From positions 1 through 53,219 of the forward strand of contig WLJO01000014.1 in assembly GCA_009701715.1 (NCBI GenBank): DNA of 53,219 bases, given 5' to 3'. Below the pieces are notes generated by a model. The model made no database searches and was not told where the DNA came from. It saw nothing but the letters and a program-made list of their open reading frames with translations. Position 1 is the first letter of the stretch. Each line of letters opens with the position of its first letter. This DNA comes from Actinomycetota bacterium. GTDB lineage: Bacteria; Actinomycetota; Acidimicrobiia; Acidimicrobiales; Ilumatobacteraceae. A program made the translations under genes and the position numbers. Below, in pieces: positions 23,911-33,010 of the stretch.

Positions 23911-25320
23911 TCAGGCGGCCGGTGACCAGAGGAGTCGCAGGTCGGGCTCCGGATCGTCGATGGTGTGAGGGTCGGAGTCGATGCGCATCGTGGTCCGCCG
24001 GTTGAGGTCGTAGCGATCCCAGCCCGGGTTGCCATCGCGTGCGAACGAGGTGACGGCAGTCGAGAAGCAATCGGCGACGCGAGCGCGTTCCTCGCCGTTC
24101 CCGGTGAATGCCTCGACGCCGCTCCGCCCGAGGTTGTGGAACACGAAGGGGATGTCGAGTGCGTGGCAGGAGCCGAGCAAGCCGCCGAACTGGGGTGTCT
24201 CCCACGTGAACCAGTGCATCCACGTGGCATGTCCGTTCCGCGATCGCTGCTCGGCAAGTCTGCGTGCCGGGGCACGGAAGGCCTCATCGGTGAGGATGGC
24301 GGAGGCAATCGCGCCTGGGGTGGATCCGGGACGCCCTTGCCGGTATGCGGCGATGGCCTCGCCGGCACGGTCCCCGAAGCGCTCGGTTGCGTAGCGGAGC
24401 AGGCCCGCGTCGTCCATGTTCTGGTACGCCGGATCTGGGACTGTGAAGAGCAACATTTCGTCGCGGGTCGTACCGATGAGGAGCGGAACGGGATTGAGCG
24501 CGGCTGCCTCTGCAATGGGAAGCGGCATGGCCGGCTCCCCGGGTGTGGGGGAGAAGGCCGTGAATGCCCCGGCTCGGCCGAGCACCTGGTTCTGTGCGGA
24601 CAGCACCGCCTCAGTTGGTAGTGCGTGCAGATCCTCCGCCGACACGCCCGCGGCCGCGAGCAGGTGAATACCGACCTCGTGCGCGCGTTCGCGGGTGCGG
24701 AACTGGTTCATCGAGGGACTGAGCGCAATGGCCCGGTGGAACAACCCCGCCCCGAGGGGCGTCGCCATGAGGGCGAGCACGCTCGCACCGCCCGCGGACT
24801 CACCAAAGATCGTGACGTTGTCCGGATCGCCTCCGAAGCGTGAGATGTTGCGATGCACCCAGCGCAGGGCCTCGACCTGATCGAGGATGCCGAGGTTGCC
24901 GGAATCGGCGAACCCGGGGCTCCCGTGGTCCGAGAGGTGCAGGAAGCCAAAAGCGCCGAGTCGGTAATTGATCGTGACGACGACCGTGTCATGGCGCCGG
25001 GCGAGCGAGACACCGTGATACCAAGGCGTTGCCCCGGTCCCGTTCGTGAAGGCCCCGCCGTGGACCCACACCATCACCGGCCGGCGGGCACCGTCCCGGG
25101 CAGGCGTGAAGACATTGAGGAAGAAACAGTCTTCGTCGGAGGGAAGGCTGCTCTGACCGAGCATCTGCTCCATCATCCCGATGAGCTGTGGGCACTGCGC
25201 TCCGTAGGTGCCGACGTCGAGTGCATCGAGGTCACTGTCGAACGCCCGGGGGGCCCCGAAGCGATCCGCGGTGGCGAACCTGATTCCCTTGTGGACCTTG
25301 ATCTCGTCGGCGTGCAACAT
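23911..25320 (-). CDS. Type-B carboxylesterase
   Basis: This is a cholinesterase-like alpha/beta hydrolase that cleaves carboxyl esters. The 469-residue protein has the oxyanion-hole segment VMVWVHGGAFTNGTG (~82-96), EDCFFLNVFTP, TINYRLGAFGFL, and the nucleophile elbow FGESAGGAS with S175. A C-terminal HALDIPFVFHNLG carries the likely catalytic His. No signal peptide is present, so it is probably cytoplasmic. Family members usually start a little earlier, with an extra GxVxG strand, but ATG 25320 is the best start here. The substrate is unknown. The enoyl-CoA hydratase gene upstream ends 30 nt away on the same strand. Confidence 0.88.
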   Translation of the reverse strand: MLHADEIKVHKGIRFATADRFGAPRAFDSDLDALDVGTYGAQCPQLIGMMEQMLGQSSLPSDEDCFFLNVFTPARDGARRPVMVWVHGGAFTNGTGATPWYHGVSLARRHDTVVVTINYRLGAFGFLHLSDHGSPGFADSGNLGILDQVEALRWVHRNISRFGGDPDNVTIFGESAGGASVLALMATPLGAGLFHRAIALSPSMNQFRTRERAHEVGIHLLAAAGVSAEDLHALPTEAVLSAQNQVLGRAGAFTAFSPTPGEPAMPLPIAEAAALNPVPLLIGTTRDEMLLFTVPDPAYQNMDDAGLLRYATERFGDRAGEAIAAYRQGRPGSTPGAIASAILTDEAFRAPARRLAEQRSRNGHATWMHWFTWETPQFGGLLGSCHALDIPFVFHNLGRSGVEAFTGNGEERARVADCFSTAVTSFARDGNPGWDRYDLNRRTTMRIDSDPHTIDDPEPDLRLLWSPAA

Positions 25321-25350
25321 CTGGTGCCTCCCGGCTCTCTCGAGGTGACC

Positions 25351-26136
25351 TTATCGACCGGTGAAATTCGCCGGGCGTCGCTCGAGGAAGGAGGCAACTC
25401 CCTCGTGGTGGTCCTCGCTGGCGAAGCAGGTGGTCATCGCCTCCGTATGGCGAATCATGTGGGCCGACACGTCGCCGGCAAAGGCCTCGTACACGAGCGA
25501 CTTTGCGAGCCGTGTGGACAGTGGGGAGGAGCCGAGCGCAATCGCGCGTGCGAGGTCCTGTGCCCGGGGGACGAGTTCGTCGCTCGGGATCACGTCGAGC
25601 ACGTAACCGAGCGACTTCGCCTCGTCAGCGCCGAGGAAACGTCCGGTGTAGATCAACTCCATGGCACGCTGCGGGCCGAGCAGCCTCGGCAGCAACCAGG
25701 TCCCCGCCCCGGTGTCCGGCACGAGCCCCCGGTGCACGAAGTTCCAGGCGAACCGGGCGGTCGGGGAGCAGAGGCGAAGATCGCACTGTGACGTGAACTC
25801 CGCGCCCATGCCCACGGCCGGGCCATCCACCGCGCAGATGGTGGGCTGGGGGATGTCGATCAGGGGCCACCAACGACGGCGCTCGGCGGCGCTGCCGCGC
25901 AGACCTCGTTCGTCCTCGGGCGTGTCGTTGAGGTCCGACAGGTCGGTGCCCGAGCAGAACGATCCGGGCACCCCGGTCACCAGGACCACCCGCACCTCGG
26001 GGTCGGCGCCCGCGGCACTTACTGTGGCGATGAAGTCGTTCAGGACCCCGTAAGTCATCGCGTTCTTCCGCTCGGGCCGGTCGATCGTGATGGTTGCGAC
26101 GTGGTCGGAAACAGAAAGCCTGATGTGTTGTCCCAT
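25351..26136 (-). CDS. Enoyl-CoA hydratase/isomerase (crotonase) family, PaaG-like
   Basis: Crotonases act on acyl-CoA thioesters through an oxyanion hole. The 261-residue protein has GSFCSGTDLSDL and DGPAVGMGAEFTSQCDLRL. Of the two hydratase glutamates, the first (GAEF) is kept but the second position is Phe (WNFVHRG). Instead there is Asp in GLVPDTGAGTWLLPRLLG, as in PaaG-type isomerases, so an isomerase role is more likely than classical hydration. Start is ATG 26136; a codon 6 nt upstream is also possible. The exact substrate is unknown. Confidence 0.85.
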   Translation of the reverse strand: MGQHIRLSVSDHVATITIDRPERKNAMTYGVLNDFIATVSAAGADPEVRVVLVTGVPGSFCSGTDLSDLNDTPEDERGLRGSAAERRRWWPLIDIPQPTICAVDGPAVGMGAEFTSQCDLRLCSPTARFAWNFVHRGLVPDTGAGTWLLPRLLGPQRAMELIYTGRFLGADEAKSLGYVLDVIPSDELVPRAQDLARAIALGSSPLSTRLAKSLVYEAFAGDVSAHMIRHTEAMTTCFASEDHHEGVASFLERRPANFTGR

Positions 26137-26182
26137 GGGCACACGCTACGCGCCCGGGAGGTCGGCGTCCTAGGCTCCTTCC

Positions 26183-26854
26183 GTGCTCACGAGGGACCTC
26201 CCCGAACCGTCTGCGTGGGGGCGTGTCCGCGGCGTACTGAAGCGGGCCTCCGGCGAGGCGGTCCGCTGGGGGTGGGACGGCATTGTTGAACTCGGCGCAA
26301 TCGGTCCTGCTACACGGGTCGGGCGGCGCTTCGGCGCCTTCGGTGCCGGGAGTGTGATCTGCTTCCCCGTGAACGCCATCTTCAACGAGCAGTTCATCGA
26401 GATCGGCGCGGGCACGATGATCGGGCCGCAGGTAACCCTGTCGGCCGGCATGGTGCCGGGTCAGCAGTGCGTCACCAATCCGGTGGTCCGGATCGGCGAC
26501 CGGTGTCTGATCGGCAGGGGCAGCGGCATCGTTGGACACCTCGCGATCGACATCGGCAACGACGTCTGGACCGGTCACCACGTGTACATCACGGACCAGA
26601 ACCACGGGTTCGAGGACATCTCCCTGCCGATCTCCCGGCAGTCCATGCCGGAGCGGCCGGTGACCATCGGCGACGGCTCGTGGCTCGGCCACGGAACGGT
26701 GGTGCTCCCGGGTTCCACGATCGGCAGGCACGTGGTCGTCGGGGCAAACAGTGTCGTGAACGGGGATCTGCCGGACTACTCGGTGGCGGTGGGATCACCT
26801 GCGAGGGTGATCAGGCGCTACGTCGAGGGCGAGGGATGGGTAAGTACCCGCTGA
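26183..26854 (+). CDS. Hexapeptide-repeat acyltransferase (LbH fold)
   Basis: The left-handed beta-helix fold transfers acetyl or acyl groups to sugars, antibiotics or cell-envelope precursors. The 223-residue protein has many imperfect [LIV]-G-x4 hexapeptides from about residue 70 to 200, for example IGAGTMIGPQVTLS, IGDRCLIGRGSGIVG and IGDGSWLGHGTVVLPGSTIG. An HHVYITDQNHGFED segment resembles the catalytic-His loop of maltose/galactoside acetyltransferases. The C-terminal SVAVGSPARVIRRY is the standard tail of this group. Start is GTG 26183. It is divergent from the crotonase. The acceptor cannot be told. Confidence 0.88.
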   Translation: MLTRDLPEPSAWGRVRGVLKRASGEAVRWGWDGIVELGAIGPATRVGRRFGAFGAGSVICFPVNAIFNEQFIEIGAGTMIGPQVTLSAGMVPGQQCVTNPVVRIGDRCLIGRGSGIVGHLAIDIGNDVWTGHHVYITDQNHGFEDISLPISRQSMPERPVTIGDGSWLGHGTVVLPGSTIGRHVVVGANSVVNGDLPDYSVAVGSPARVIRRYVEGEGWVSTR

Positions 26855-26869
26855 TGTCACGCGCAGTGC

Positions 26870-27424
26870 TCAGGTGGTCAGCAGGTCCGTGCTGCAACTG
26901 AGGATGCGGTTCTCGGTGGCGAAGGTGTTGATCCGTTCGTTCACGGGGATACCGGTGTCCGTGACGGCAACGCCGAACTTCGCAATCGTGCCTGCACGCA
27001 ACTGCTCGATCCATTCCTTCAGGTCCTTCTCCCAGATGCGGTAGTCCGTCATCCACTGGGGGATCAGGACCTGTGCCTTCTCCGAGGCCCGGGGGAGGTG
27101 CTCGACATCGTCCAGCATCGAATGGATGATCGCGTAGCTGCGGTCGAGGACTGCCACGAACGCGGGGAGATCCTTGGCCTTGTTCTCCTCGGTGATCTTC
27201 GTCCGAAACACCAGCGGGGTGAGCTGGTCGGAGGCGAGAGCACACCGTGTCTCAGCTGCGTCGGACCATGCCTTGTCCCGAACCGGGTTCACGCCGTCGC
27301 GCGGGGCGAAGCCGAACGCGTAGACCCACATGGCCGCGATCGCGAGCACGATCACCCCGAGGAGCGCGGTGAGCCATCTTCGTCGCGTCCGGCGAGGAGC
27401 GGCGTCCTGCACGGCGGCGCTCAC
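26870..27424 (-). CDS. Single-pass membrane protein of unknown function
   Basis: I do not recognise the family. The 184-residue protein has a basic N-terminus (RRTRRRW) and one membrane helix (about residues 17-37). A helical extracytoplasmic domain follows, with one cysteine near the start (TRCALASDQL) and one near the end (ILSCSTDL) that could form a disulfide. The start is GTG 27424, which overlaps the stop of the DoxX gene by 4 nt, indicating translational coupling; a longer frame reaching 27550 overlaps DoxX and is unlikely. The tight link to DoxX suggests a joint membrane function. Confidence 0.7.
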   Translation of the reverse strand: MSAAVQDAAPRRTRRRWLTALLGVIVLAIAAMWVYAFGFAPRDGVNPVRDKAWSDAAETRCALASDQLTPLVFRTKITEENKAKDLPAFVAVLDRSYAIIHSMLDDVEHLPRASEKAQVLIPQWMTDYRIWEKDLKEWIEQLRAGTIAKFGVAVTDTGIPVNERINTFATENRILSCSTDLLTT

Positions 27425-27927
27425 GTGCTGGCCTTCGGGCGGTAGAACACGAGTAACTGGGCCAGCGCGCCGCCGATCCCGACGGCACCAGTGACGATGG
27501 CGCCGACCCAGCCGTGGAACCCGATGTCGAGGGCATGGTCGAGCGACCACTCGCCAGCGCCGATGGTGCCGATCGCAAAGGCCGCGACGGCGATTGATGC
27601 GCAGTACTCCCAGCCGCCGCCATCTTTGAAGATGAAGAAGCCAACCTTCCAGTGGCTGGAGACGATTGCGACGATCATCACCGCGATCACTGCCGCTGCT
27701 GCGAGGGGTGTGAGCAGCCCTGCAGCGAGGAGCACGCCTGCACCCACCTCGGTGGTCGCGGCCAGGAGGGCCTGCAGTGAGGGCGCCCTGAAACCGATCG
27801 AGGCGAACCAGCGTGCGGTTCCCGTGATGCGGCCGCCGCCGAAGAACTTGTTGTACCCGTGGTAGGCGAGGAAGAGCCCGAGGACGAGGCGCAGGACGAG
27901 CAGCGCAAGGTTCGACTGGTCAGACAT
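27421..27927 (-). CDS. DoxX-family membrane protein
   Basis: DoxX proteins are four-helix membrane proteins linked to redox homeostasis; in mycobacteria a DoxX homologue works with SodA and a thiol oxidoreductase (SseA). The 168-residue protein has the typical LRLVLGLFLAYHGYNKFFGGG opening helix. EVGAGVLLAAGLLTPLAAAAV and a VGFFIFKDGGGWEY loop follow. Four hydrophobic segments are visible. Start is ATG 27927. It is followed by the coupled single-pass protein. Confidence 0.88.
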   Translation of the reverse strand: MSDQSNLALLVLRLVLGLFLAYHGYNKFFGGGRITGTARWFASIGFRAPSLQALLAATTEVGAGVLLAAGLLTPLAAAAVIAVMIVAIVSSHWKVGFFIFKDGGGWEYCASIAVAAFAIGTIGAGEWSLDHALDIGFHGWVGAIVTGAVGIGGALAQLLVFYRPKAST

Positions 27928-28052
27928 TGACGTCAGGTTAGGACCCCGTACGTCGGAGTTCGCGGCACGTGGGTCAATGCCAGCCGCGGGTGCACGGCCG
28001 GCGTGTACTGCGGTCGGGGCCGGTGCGGGGCACTGGGTGCGCTGCTAGAAAG

Positions 28053-29807
28053 ATGACGATGGCCCCGAATCCCCCTGTCGAGCGGCAGCGCTCGACACTC
28101 GTCAGGGGATTCCTGCTGGCCCGCACCCTCGTCCGGATGCACCCACGTGACTTCGCCATCGCGGTGTTCGGTGCGTTCATCTTCGGCTCGTGCACGGTCG
28201 CCTCATCGAAGGCGATCGAGTGGGTGGTGGATCACGTGATCCTGCCTCGGTTCCGGGACGGGCGGGTTGCCGTCGGCGCTGTCGTGACCGGATGCATGCT
28301 CGTCATCTGTATCGGTCTGGTGCGCGCGGTCGGCGTGGTGCTGCGGAGGACGTTCGCGGGCATCGTGAAGTGGAGGGTTGCGCAGGATCTCACGATGTCC
28401 GTCGTCGAGCGTCTCGTCTCTCAGCCGCTGCGGTGGCACCAACGGCACCAGTCCGGCGACCTCATCGCGAGGGCCGGTGTCGACGTAGACATGGCCACCG
28501 AGATCCTCTCGCCGTTGCCGTTCGCTGCGGGGACGGTGCTCATGGTGGTCATGTCGAGCGTCTGGCTGCTCCTCACCGACATTCCATTGGGGATCGTTGC
28601 CGTCATCCTGTTCCCCCTCCTGACGTCGATGAACGTGATCTACCAACGGAAGGTGTCCCCCCACTACCGGGCGGCCCAGGCGCAGCTCGGAATGCTCTCT
28701 GCCGCCGTGCACGAGAGCTTCGAGGGCGTGATGGTGGTAAAGGCCTTCGGGGCAGAGGCGCGAGAGGCTGATCGTCTGGCTGTGATTGCAGCACGACTGC
28801 GCGAGGCCCGGATGCGGACGGTCTCGCTGCGCGCGACGTTCGAGGCTGCGCTCGACGCGATCCCGGCCCTCGGCAATATCGGGCTGCTCATCATCGGGAC
28901 GGCACGCGTCCAGTCGGGCTCCCTGACCGTCGGGGCGCTCACCAGCTTCCTGTATATGTTCACGTTGCTCGTCTTCCCGCTGCGTCTCATCGGATGGGCT
29001 CTCTCGCAACTCCCCTCGTCACTGGCCGGGTGGGATCGTGTCCGCGAGATCCTCGATGAGCCGATCGGCGCCGACCCAACGGAAGCATTGCTCGCACCCG
29101 CACCCGGCATCGGGGTTGACCTGCGGGGTGTCTCGTTCTCGTACGACGAGAACACCCCCGTCGTGAGGGATCTCACGACGAGCATCCCGGTCGGCAGCAC
29201 GGTTGCCGTGGTGGGTGCCACCGGTTCCGGCAAGACTACGTTGCTCGAGCTCGTGGCCGGCCTCCTCGCGCCCGACCGGGGAACGATCGCGGTGGCGGGT
29301 CGCTCCCCGTCCATGGTGTTCCAGGAGGCATTCCTGCTCTCCGGCTCGATCGCCGACAACGTTGGCCTCGGGGGACAGTTCGACGGGGCGGAGATCGACG
29401 AGGCGCTCCGTCTTGCAGACGCGACCGAGTTCGTCTCGACCCTGCCGACGGGGGCCGGGACGATCGTCGGCGAGCGCGGTGTCAGTCTGTCTGGGGGTCA
29501 GCGGCAGCGTGTTGCACTGGCCCGTGCGCTCGTGCGCCGCCCAGAGGTGCTGCTGCTCGACGATACGACGTCGGCGCTCGATCCCTCCACCGAGTCCCGC
29601 ATCCTCGCCAACCTGAGGACCGCGCTGTCGTCGAGCACCACGTTGCTCGTCGCATCACGTCCGTCGACCATCGCACTTGCCGACGCCGTGCTCTTCGTCG
29701 TCGACGGCACGATCCGGGCACATGGCACCCACGCGTCTCTCCTCGAGAGCGATGCTGACTACCGGGAACTGGTCGAGGCGTACGAGCACGACCGGGATGC
29801 ACCATGA
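28053..29807 (+). CDS. ABC exporter half-transporter with degenerate ATPase site
   Basis: This 584-residue protein has six membrane helices (about residues 25-310) fused to a nucleotide-binding domain. Walker A is GATGSGKTT (K394) and the signature LSGGQRQRVALARAL is consensus. Walker B ends in LLLLDD (D503-D504), so the catalytic Glu is Asp, and the H-loop His is Ser535 in ASRPST. The segment between Walker A and the Q-loop is about 15-20 residues shorter than usual. These are the marks of the degenerate subunit in heterodimeric exporters such as TM287/288. Start is ATG 28053 (28059 also possible). Its stop overlaps the start of the partner by 4 nt. Confidence 0.9.
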   Translation: MTMAPNPPVERQRSTLVRGFLLARTLVRMHPRDFAIAVFGAFIFGSCTVASSKAIEWVVDHVILPRFRDGRVAVGAVVTGCMLVICIGLVRAVGVVLRRTFAGIVKWRVAQDLTMSVVERLVSQPLRWHQRHQSGDLIARAGVDVDMATEILSPLPFAAGTVLMVVMSSVWLLLTDIPLGIVAVILFPLLTSMNVIYQRKVSPHYRAAQAQLGMLSAAVHESFEGVMVVKAFGAEAREADRLAVIAARLREARMRTVSLRATFEAALDAIPALGNIGLLIIGTARVQSGSLTVGALTSFLYMFTLLVFPLRLIGWALSQLPSSLAGWDRVREILDEPIGADPTEALLAPAPGIGVDLRGVSFSYDENTPVVRDLTTSIPVGSTVAVVGATGSGKTTLLELVAGLLAPDRGTIAVAGRSPSMVFQEAFLLSGSIADNVGLGGQFDGAEIDEALRLADATEFVSTLPTGAGTIVGERGVSLSGGQRQRVALARALVRRPEVLLLDDTTSALDPSTESRILANLRTALSSSTTLLVASRPSTIALADAVLFVVDGTIRAHGTHASLLESDADYRELVEAYEHDRDAP

Positions 29808-31597
29808 GCTTCGACCACGGCGAACTCGGTGCGGCGGCAACGATCGGTCGCGGTGTGCGCGCCGTGCCCGAACTGCGGCAGGGACTCGGACTCACAGTGT
29901 TCCTCGCCGTGATCGGTGCCGCCGGGCGCGTGACAGTGCCGATAGCGATCCAGCAGGCCGTCGACCACGGTCTCCGCCCGGGCAATGTTGACCTCGGGCG
30001 CGTGGTCCTGCTCGGCATCATCGCCTCCACGGCGGTGCTTCTCGCCACGACTGCCCAGCGGTTCGCCGTAGCCCGGCTCGGGAAGCGGAGCGAGTACGCG
30101 CTGTACGGACTGCGCGTGAGGCTATTCGGCCACATCCATCGCCTGAGCATGGAAGACCACGCCGAGGAGCGGCGCGGCGCCTTGGTTGCCCGTGTGACGT
30201 CCGACATTGAGACCCTCACACAGTTCTTCGCCTGGGGAGGGCTCGCTTGGCTCCTCGACGGCACGCTCATGGTGCTCGTCTCCGGGGTGATGCTGGCGTA
30301 CAACTGGGTTCTGGCGTGTGTCGCGTTCGTCGTCGCAGCGCCGCTCTTCCTCGTTCTCCGGTTCGTCCAGCGTCGGCTGGTCTTGGCCTACCACGCATCC
30401 CGGGAGATGAACGGGAGCACGATGGGTCAGGTCTCCGAGGTGGTGACCGGGGCGCACGTGGTGCGCAGCTATCGCGTGGAGCGGCGCATCATCGACGACA
30501 CCCACCGTGTGGCAGCGCGCAGGACTGCAGCGCAGGTGCATACGAGCAGGCTCGCAGCATTCCTCTTCCCATCCGGCGAGCTCTTTTCGGTGCTGACCGT
30601 TGCGGCGGTGGTCTCAATCGGGGTGGCACTCGGTCCGGATTCGGGTCTCAGCGCCGGGGCACTGGTTGGATTCCTGTTCCTCACCTATCGCTTCCTCGAA
30701 CCCATCGCGGAGTTCACCGAGATCATGGACCAGACCCAGAGCGCGGTTGCCGGGCTGCGGCGGATTCTCGGAGTCCTCGACATGCCGGTCGGGCCGGCGG
30801 AGGCATCCACACCCCAGCTGCTCCCGCCGGGAGCGCTCGGCGTGGACATCGAACGGGTGACATTCATGTACCGCGCGCGCCCCGGAGTCGACGAGGAAGA
30901 CGTTCCCGCGCTCATCGACGTCAGTCTCTCGATCCCACCGGCCCAACGAGTCGCCGTGGTGGGGGCAACGGGTTCGGGCAAGAGCACGATGGCGAGGCTG
31001 CTGTCCCGCCTCGTCGACCCCACTGCTGGGGCGGTGCGCGTCGGCGGGGTCGACCTCCGCAATGTCGCAAATGCTGATCTGCGCGGCAGAGCCATGCTGG
31101 TGCCGCAGGAGCCCTTCTTGTTCGACGGCACGATCGAGACCAACCTGGCGTTTGCCCGGCCGGGGCTCTCCCGCCGCGAGATCTCCAATGCCTTCGTCCG
31201 CCTCCAGCTCGACGACTGGTTGTTCTCGCTCCAGGCCGGACTCGACACCGAAGTCGGCGAGCGCGGCGAACGACTGTCTGCCGGGGAGCGGCAGTTGATC
31301 GCGCTCGTGCGGGCGTACTTGGCGTCGCCGGACCTCCTGCTGCTCGACGAGGCGACGTCCGCGGTCGATCCGCTCACCGAGGTCCGTATCGGTCGAGCAC
31401 TCGAGAAGCTCTCGGCGGGTCGAACCACCATTGCTATTGCGCACCGGCTCTCCACAGCCGCACGGGCGGATCGTGTGCTGGTGATGGATCACGGGCTCCT
31501 CGTGGAGGATGGGTCCCACGAGGAGCTGCTGGCCCGGGGTGGCGTGTACGCCGGGCTGTATGCCCACTGGCTGGACGCGACCGGATCAGCGGGCTGA
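29804..31597 (+). CDS. ABC exporter half-transporter, catalytic partner
   Basis: The 597-residue protein has an N-terminal six-helix membrane domain and a C-terminal nucleotide-binding domain. Walker A (GATGSGKST, K393), Walker B (LLLLDEATSAVD, catalytic E516) and H-loop (AHRLST, H547) are all intact. Its signature is LSAGE (491-495) instead of LSGGQ. So the pair has one full site (these Walker motifs with LSGGQ from the first subunit) and one degenerate site (the first subunit's motifs with LSAGE). The ATG start overlaps the first gene's stop by 4 nt. The exported substrate is unknown; lipids, peptides or drugs are all possible. Confidence 0.93.
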   Translation: MSFDHGELGAAATIGRGVRAVPELRQGLGLTVFLAVIGAAGRVTVPIAIQQAVDHGLRPGNVDLGRVVLLGIIASTAVLLATTAQRFAVARLGKRSEYALYGLRVRLFGHIHRLSMEDHAEERRGALVARVTSDIETLTQFFAWGGLAWLLDGTLMVLVSGVMLAYNWVLACVAFVVAAPLFLVLRFVQRRLVLAYHASREMNGSTMGQVSEVVTGAHVVRSYRVERRIIDDTHRVAARRTAAQVHTSRLAAFLFPSGELFSVLTVAAVVSIGVALGPDSGLSAGALVGFLFLTYRFLEPIAEFTEIMDQTQSAVAGLRRILGVLDMPVGPAEASTPQLLPPGALGVDIERVTFMYRARPGVDEEDVPALIDVSLSIPPAQRVAVVGATGSGKSTMARLLSRLVDPTAGAVRVGGVDLRNVANADLRGRAMLVPQEPFLFDGTIETNLAFARPGLSRREISNAFVRLQLDDWLFSLQAGLDTEVGERGERLSAGERQLIALVRAYLASPDLLLLDEATSAVDPLTEVRIGRALEKLSAGRTTIAIAHRLSTAARADRVLVMDHGLLVEDGSHEELLARGGVYAGLYAHWLDATGSAG

Positions 31598-31618
31598 GGC
31601 GCCGTACCATCGACCCCG

Positions 31619-32467
31619 ATGCGCAACCGTCTTCTCACCCGGTCAGTGCTGCTGCTCGTCGTCCTGATCGGGACGGCGGCGTGCGTGGACGTCGGTGATC
31701 CGGCCGCAGACACCATCGCGATCGTGGATACCGAGGTGCCGACCACGATGCTCGACGTTGGCTTCCTCGACGTCGTCGGGCTGTCGTACTGCGAGGTGAT
31801 CGCGGAGGTTGCCCCGGACGTTCGCGTGTGGGCCGACCCCGGGTCCGATTTCGGTGATCCGTCGAGCACGCGGAACGCCTACGTCGGTGCACTCCGGTCG
31901 TTCGATGCAATTGCGCAGGTCGCCCCCGAGACCGTCCGTGTGCAGTCCGAGCTCCTGCGGAGGACCCTGGACGACGTCGTGCGCTCCGCGCTCGAGACCG
32001 GGTGGGACGTCACCGAGATCAGGTCATCGGCGGGTGGGCGAGTCGATGCAGATGAGGTAGCTACCGCCCTCGGTGACCTCCGGCGCGACGCGCTGGAGCA
32101 GTGCGGGATCAATCTCGTCGAGCCGGAGGAGCCGACGGCGGGCCCGCTGGACGAGACCCCGCAGGAGCGCATCCGCAGGGTGCTGCTCGACCTGTTCCCT
32201 GATCTCGACGACCGCAAGCTCGACTGTCTGGAGCCCAGACTCCCGCTCGACTTTGACCCCGCCTCGGAGTTCCTCGATCCGAAAACGGTGACAGATGCGT
32301 TTGCGGGCTGCCGGATTGACCTCGCCGATCCCGGTGCGCCGACGTCGGCACCGCCTCGCCCGTTCGTCGGTCCCCGACCGACGACACCTGTGGTCGCGAC
32401 CGTTCCCACCTTCACGGTCCCTGAGGTGGAGCCGCCGTCTGCATCGGGCGGGGTGGAGGAGTCCTGA
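31619..32467 (+). CDS. Lipoprotein with two cysteine-paired domains and Pro-rich tail
   Basis: A signal peptide of ~20 residues ends in the lipobox LIGTAAC, so this 282-residue protein should be lipid-anchored outside the membrane. No known family is recognised. The first domain, about residues 60-165, starts at YC, contains VAPETV and GWDVTEI, and ends QCGI. The next lipoprotein has the same pattern. A second short domain runs from LDCLEP to AGCRID (~195-240). The last ~40 residues are Pro/Thr-rich and probably unstructured. Start is ATG 31619, 21 nt after the ABC exporter stop, suggesting the same operon. Confidence 0.72.
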   Translation: MRNRLLTRSVLLLVVLIGTAACVDVGDPAADTIAIVDTEVPTTMLDVGFLDVVGLSYCEVIAEVAPDVRVWADPGSDFGDPSSTRNAYVGALRSFDAIAQVAPETVRVQSELLRRTLDDVVRSALETGWDVTEIRSSAGGRVDADEVATALGDLRRDALEQCGINLVEPEEPTAGPLDETPQERIRRVLLDLFPDLDDRKLDCLEPRLPLDFDPASEFLDPKTVTDAFAGCRIDLADPGAPTSAPPRPFVGPRPTTPVVATVPTFTVPEVEPPSASGGVEES

Positions 32468-32545
32468 ACCCCCGAGGCCCGGGGGCAGTGGCGACGCCTG
32501 AAGGTAGGTTTGTGAGGCCAGTACGGCAAGTGTTCGGGAGGGCTC

Positions 32546-33010
32546 GTGGGCAAGAAGCTAGTGCTGGTCGGCTCGCTGGCCGCGGCCGCAACACTGTTGT
32601 TCGGATGCAGCAGCTCGAGTCTCACGACCGCGGAGTCCAGCTCGAGGTTCTGTCTCGCGGCCACCGGTTACAACAGCGCTAGCGGGGCACTGGACAACCT
32701 TCCGGCCAAGCCGACCCCCGATCAGTTGAGAACGGCGCTTGAGGAATCCCTCGGTGAACTGAAGTCGCTGACCAAGGTGGCACCGCCGGCGATCAAGCCC
32801 GATCTGCAGAACGTTGTGAAGTCCCTGAAGGCCCTGCTCAGCATTGCAGCGCGTTACGGCTACGACTTCGCGAAGATCGACCCCAAGGACCCCGAGTTCT
32901 TGACGTTCGTTGCCGACACCACGACGAAGCGGTCGGGGGATGCGGTTTCGGCCTACCTTCTGTCCACCTGTGGGGTCGGGAACAACATCGGGACCACGGT
33001 GCCCGCATGA
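32546..33010 (+). CDS. Small lipoprotein, helical domain with Cys pair
   Basis: The 154-residue protein has a lipobox (ATLLFGC) after a short signal peptide. The ~120-residue helical domain begins FC, contains LTKVAPPAIKP and YGYDFAKI, and ends STCGVG. The same landmarks (Cys, VAP, G-aromatic-D, C-G-[IV]) occur at similar spacing in the lipoprotein at 31619, so the two look paralogous; the cysteines may form a disulfide. Start is GTG 32546 with GGAGGG upstream. Its stop overlaps the start of the phosphatase gene by 4 nt. Function is unknown. Confidence 0.72.
   Translation: MGKKLVLVGSLAAAATLLFGCSSSSLTTAESSSRFCLAATGYNSASGALDNLPAKPTPDQLRTALEESLGELKSLTKVAPPAIKPDLQNVVKSLKALLSIAARYGYDFAKIDPKDPEFLTFVADTTTKRSGDAVSAYLLSTCGVGNNIGTTVPA

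Noticed and set aside
22588-23925. A 445-codon plus-strand frame
   Set aside because: It is antisense to the P1-family peptidase, whose motifs are clear.
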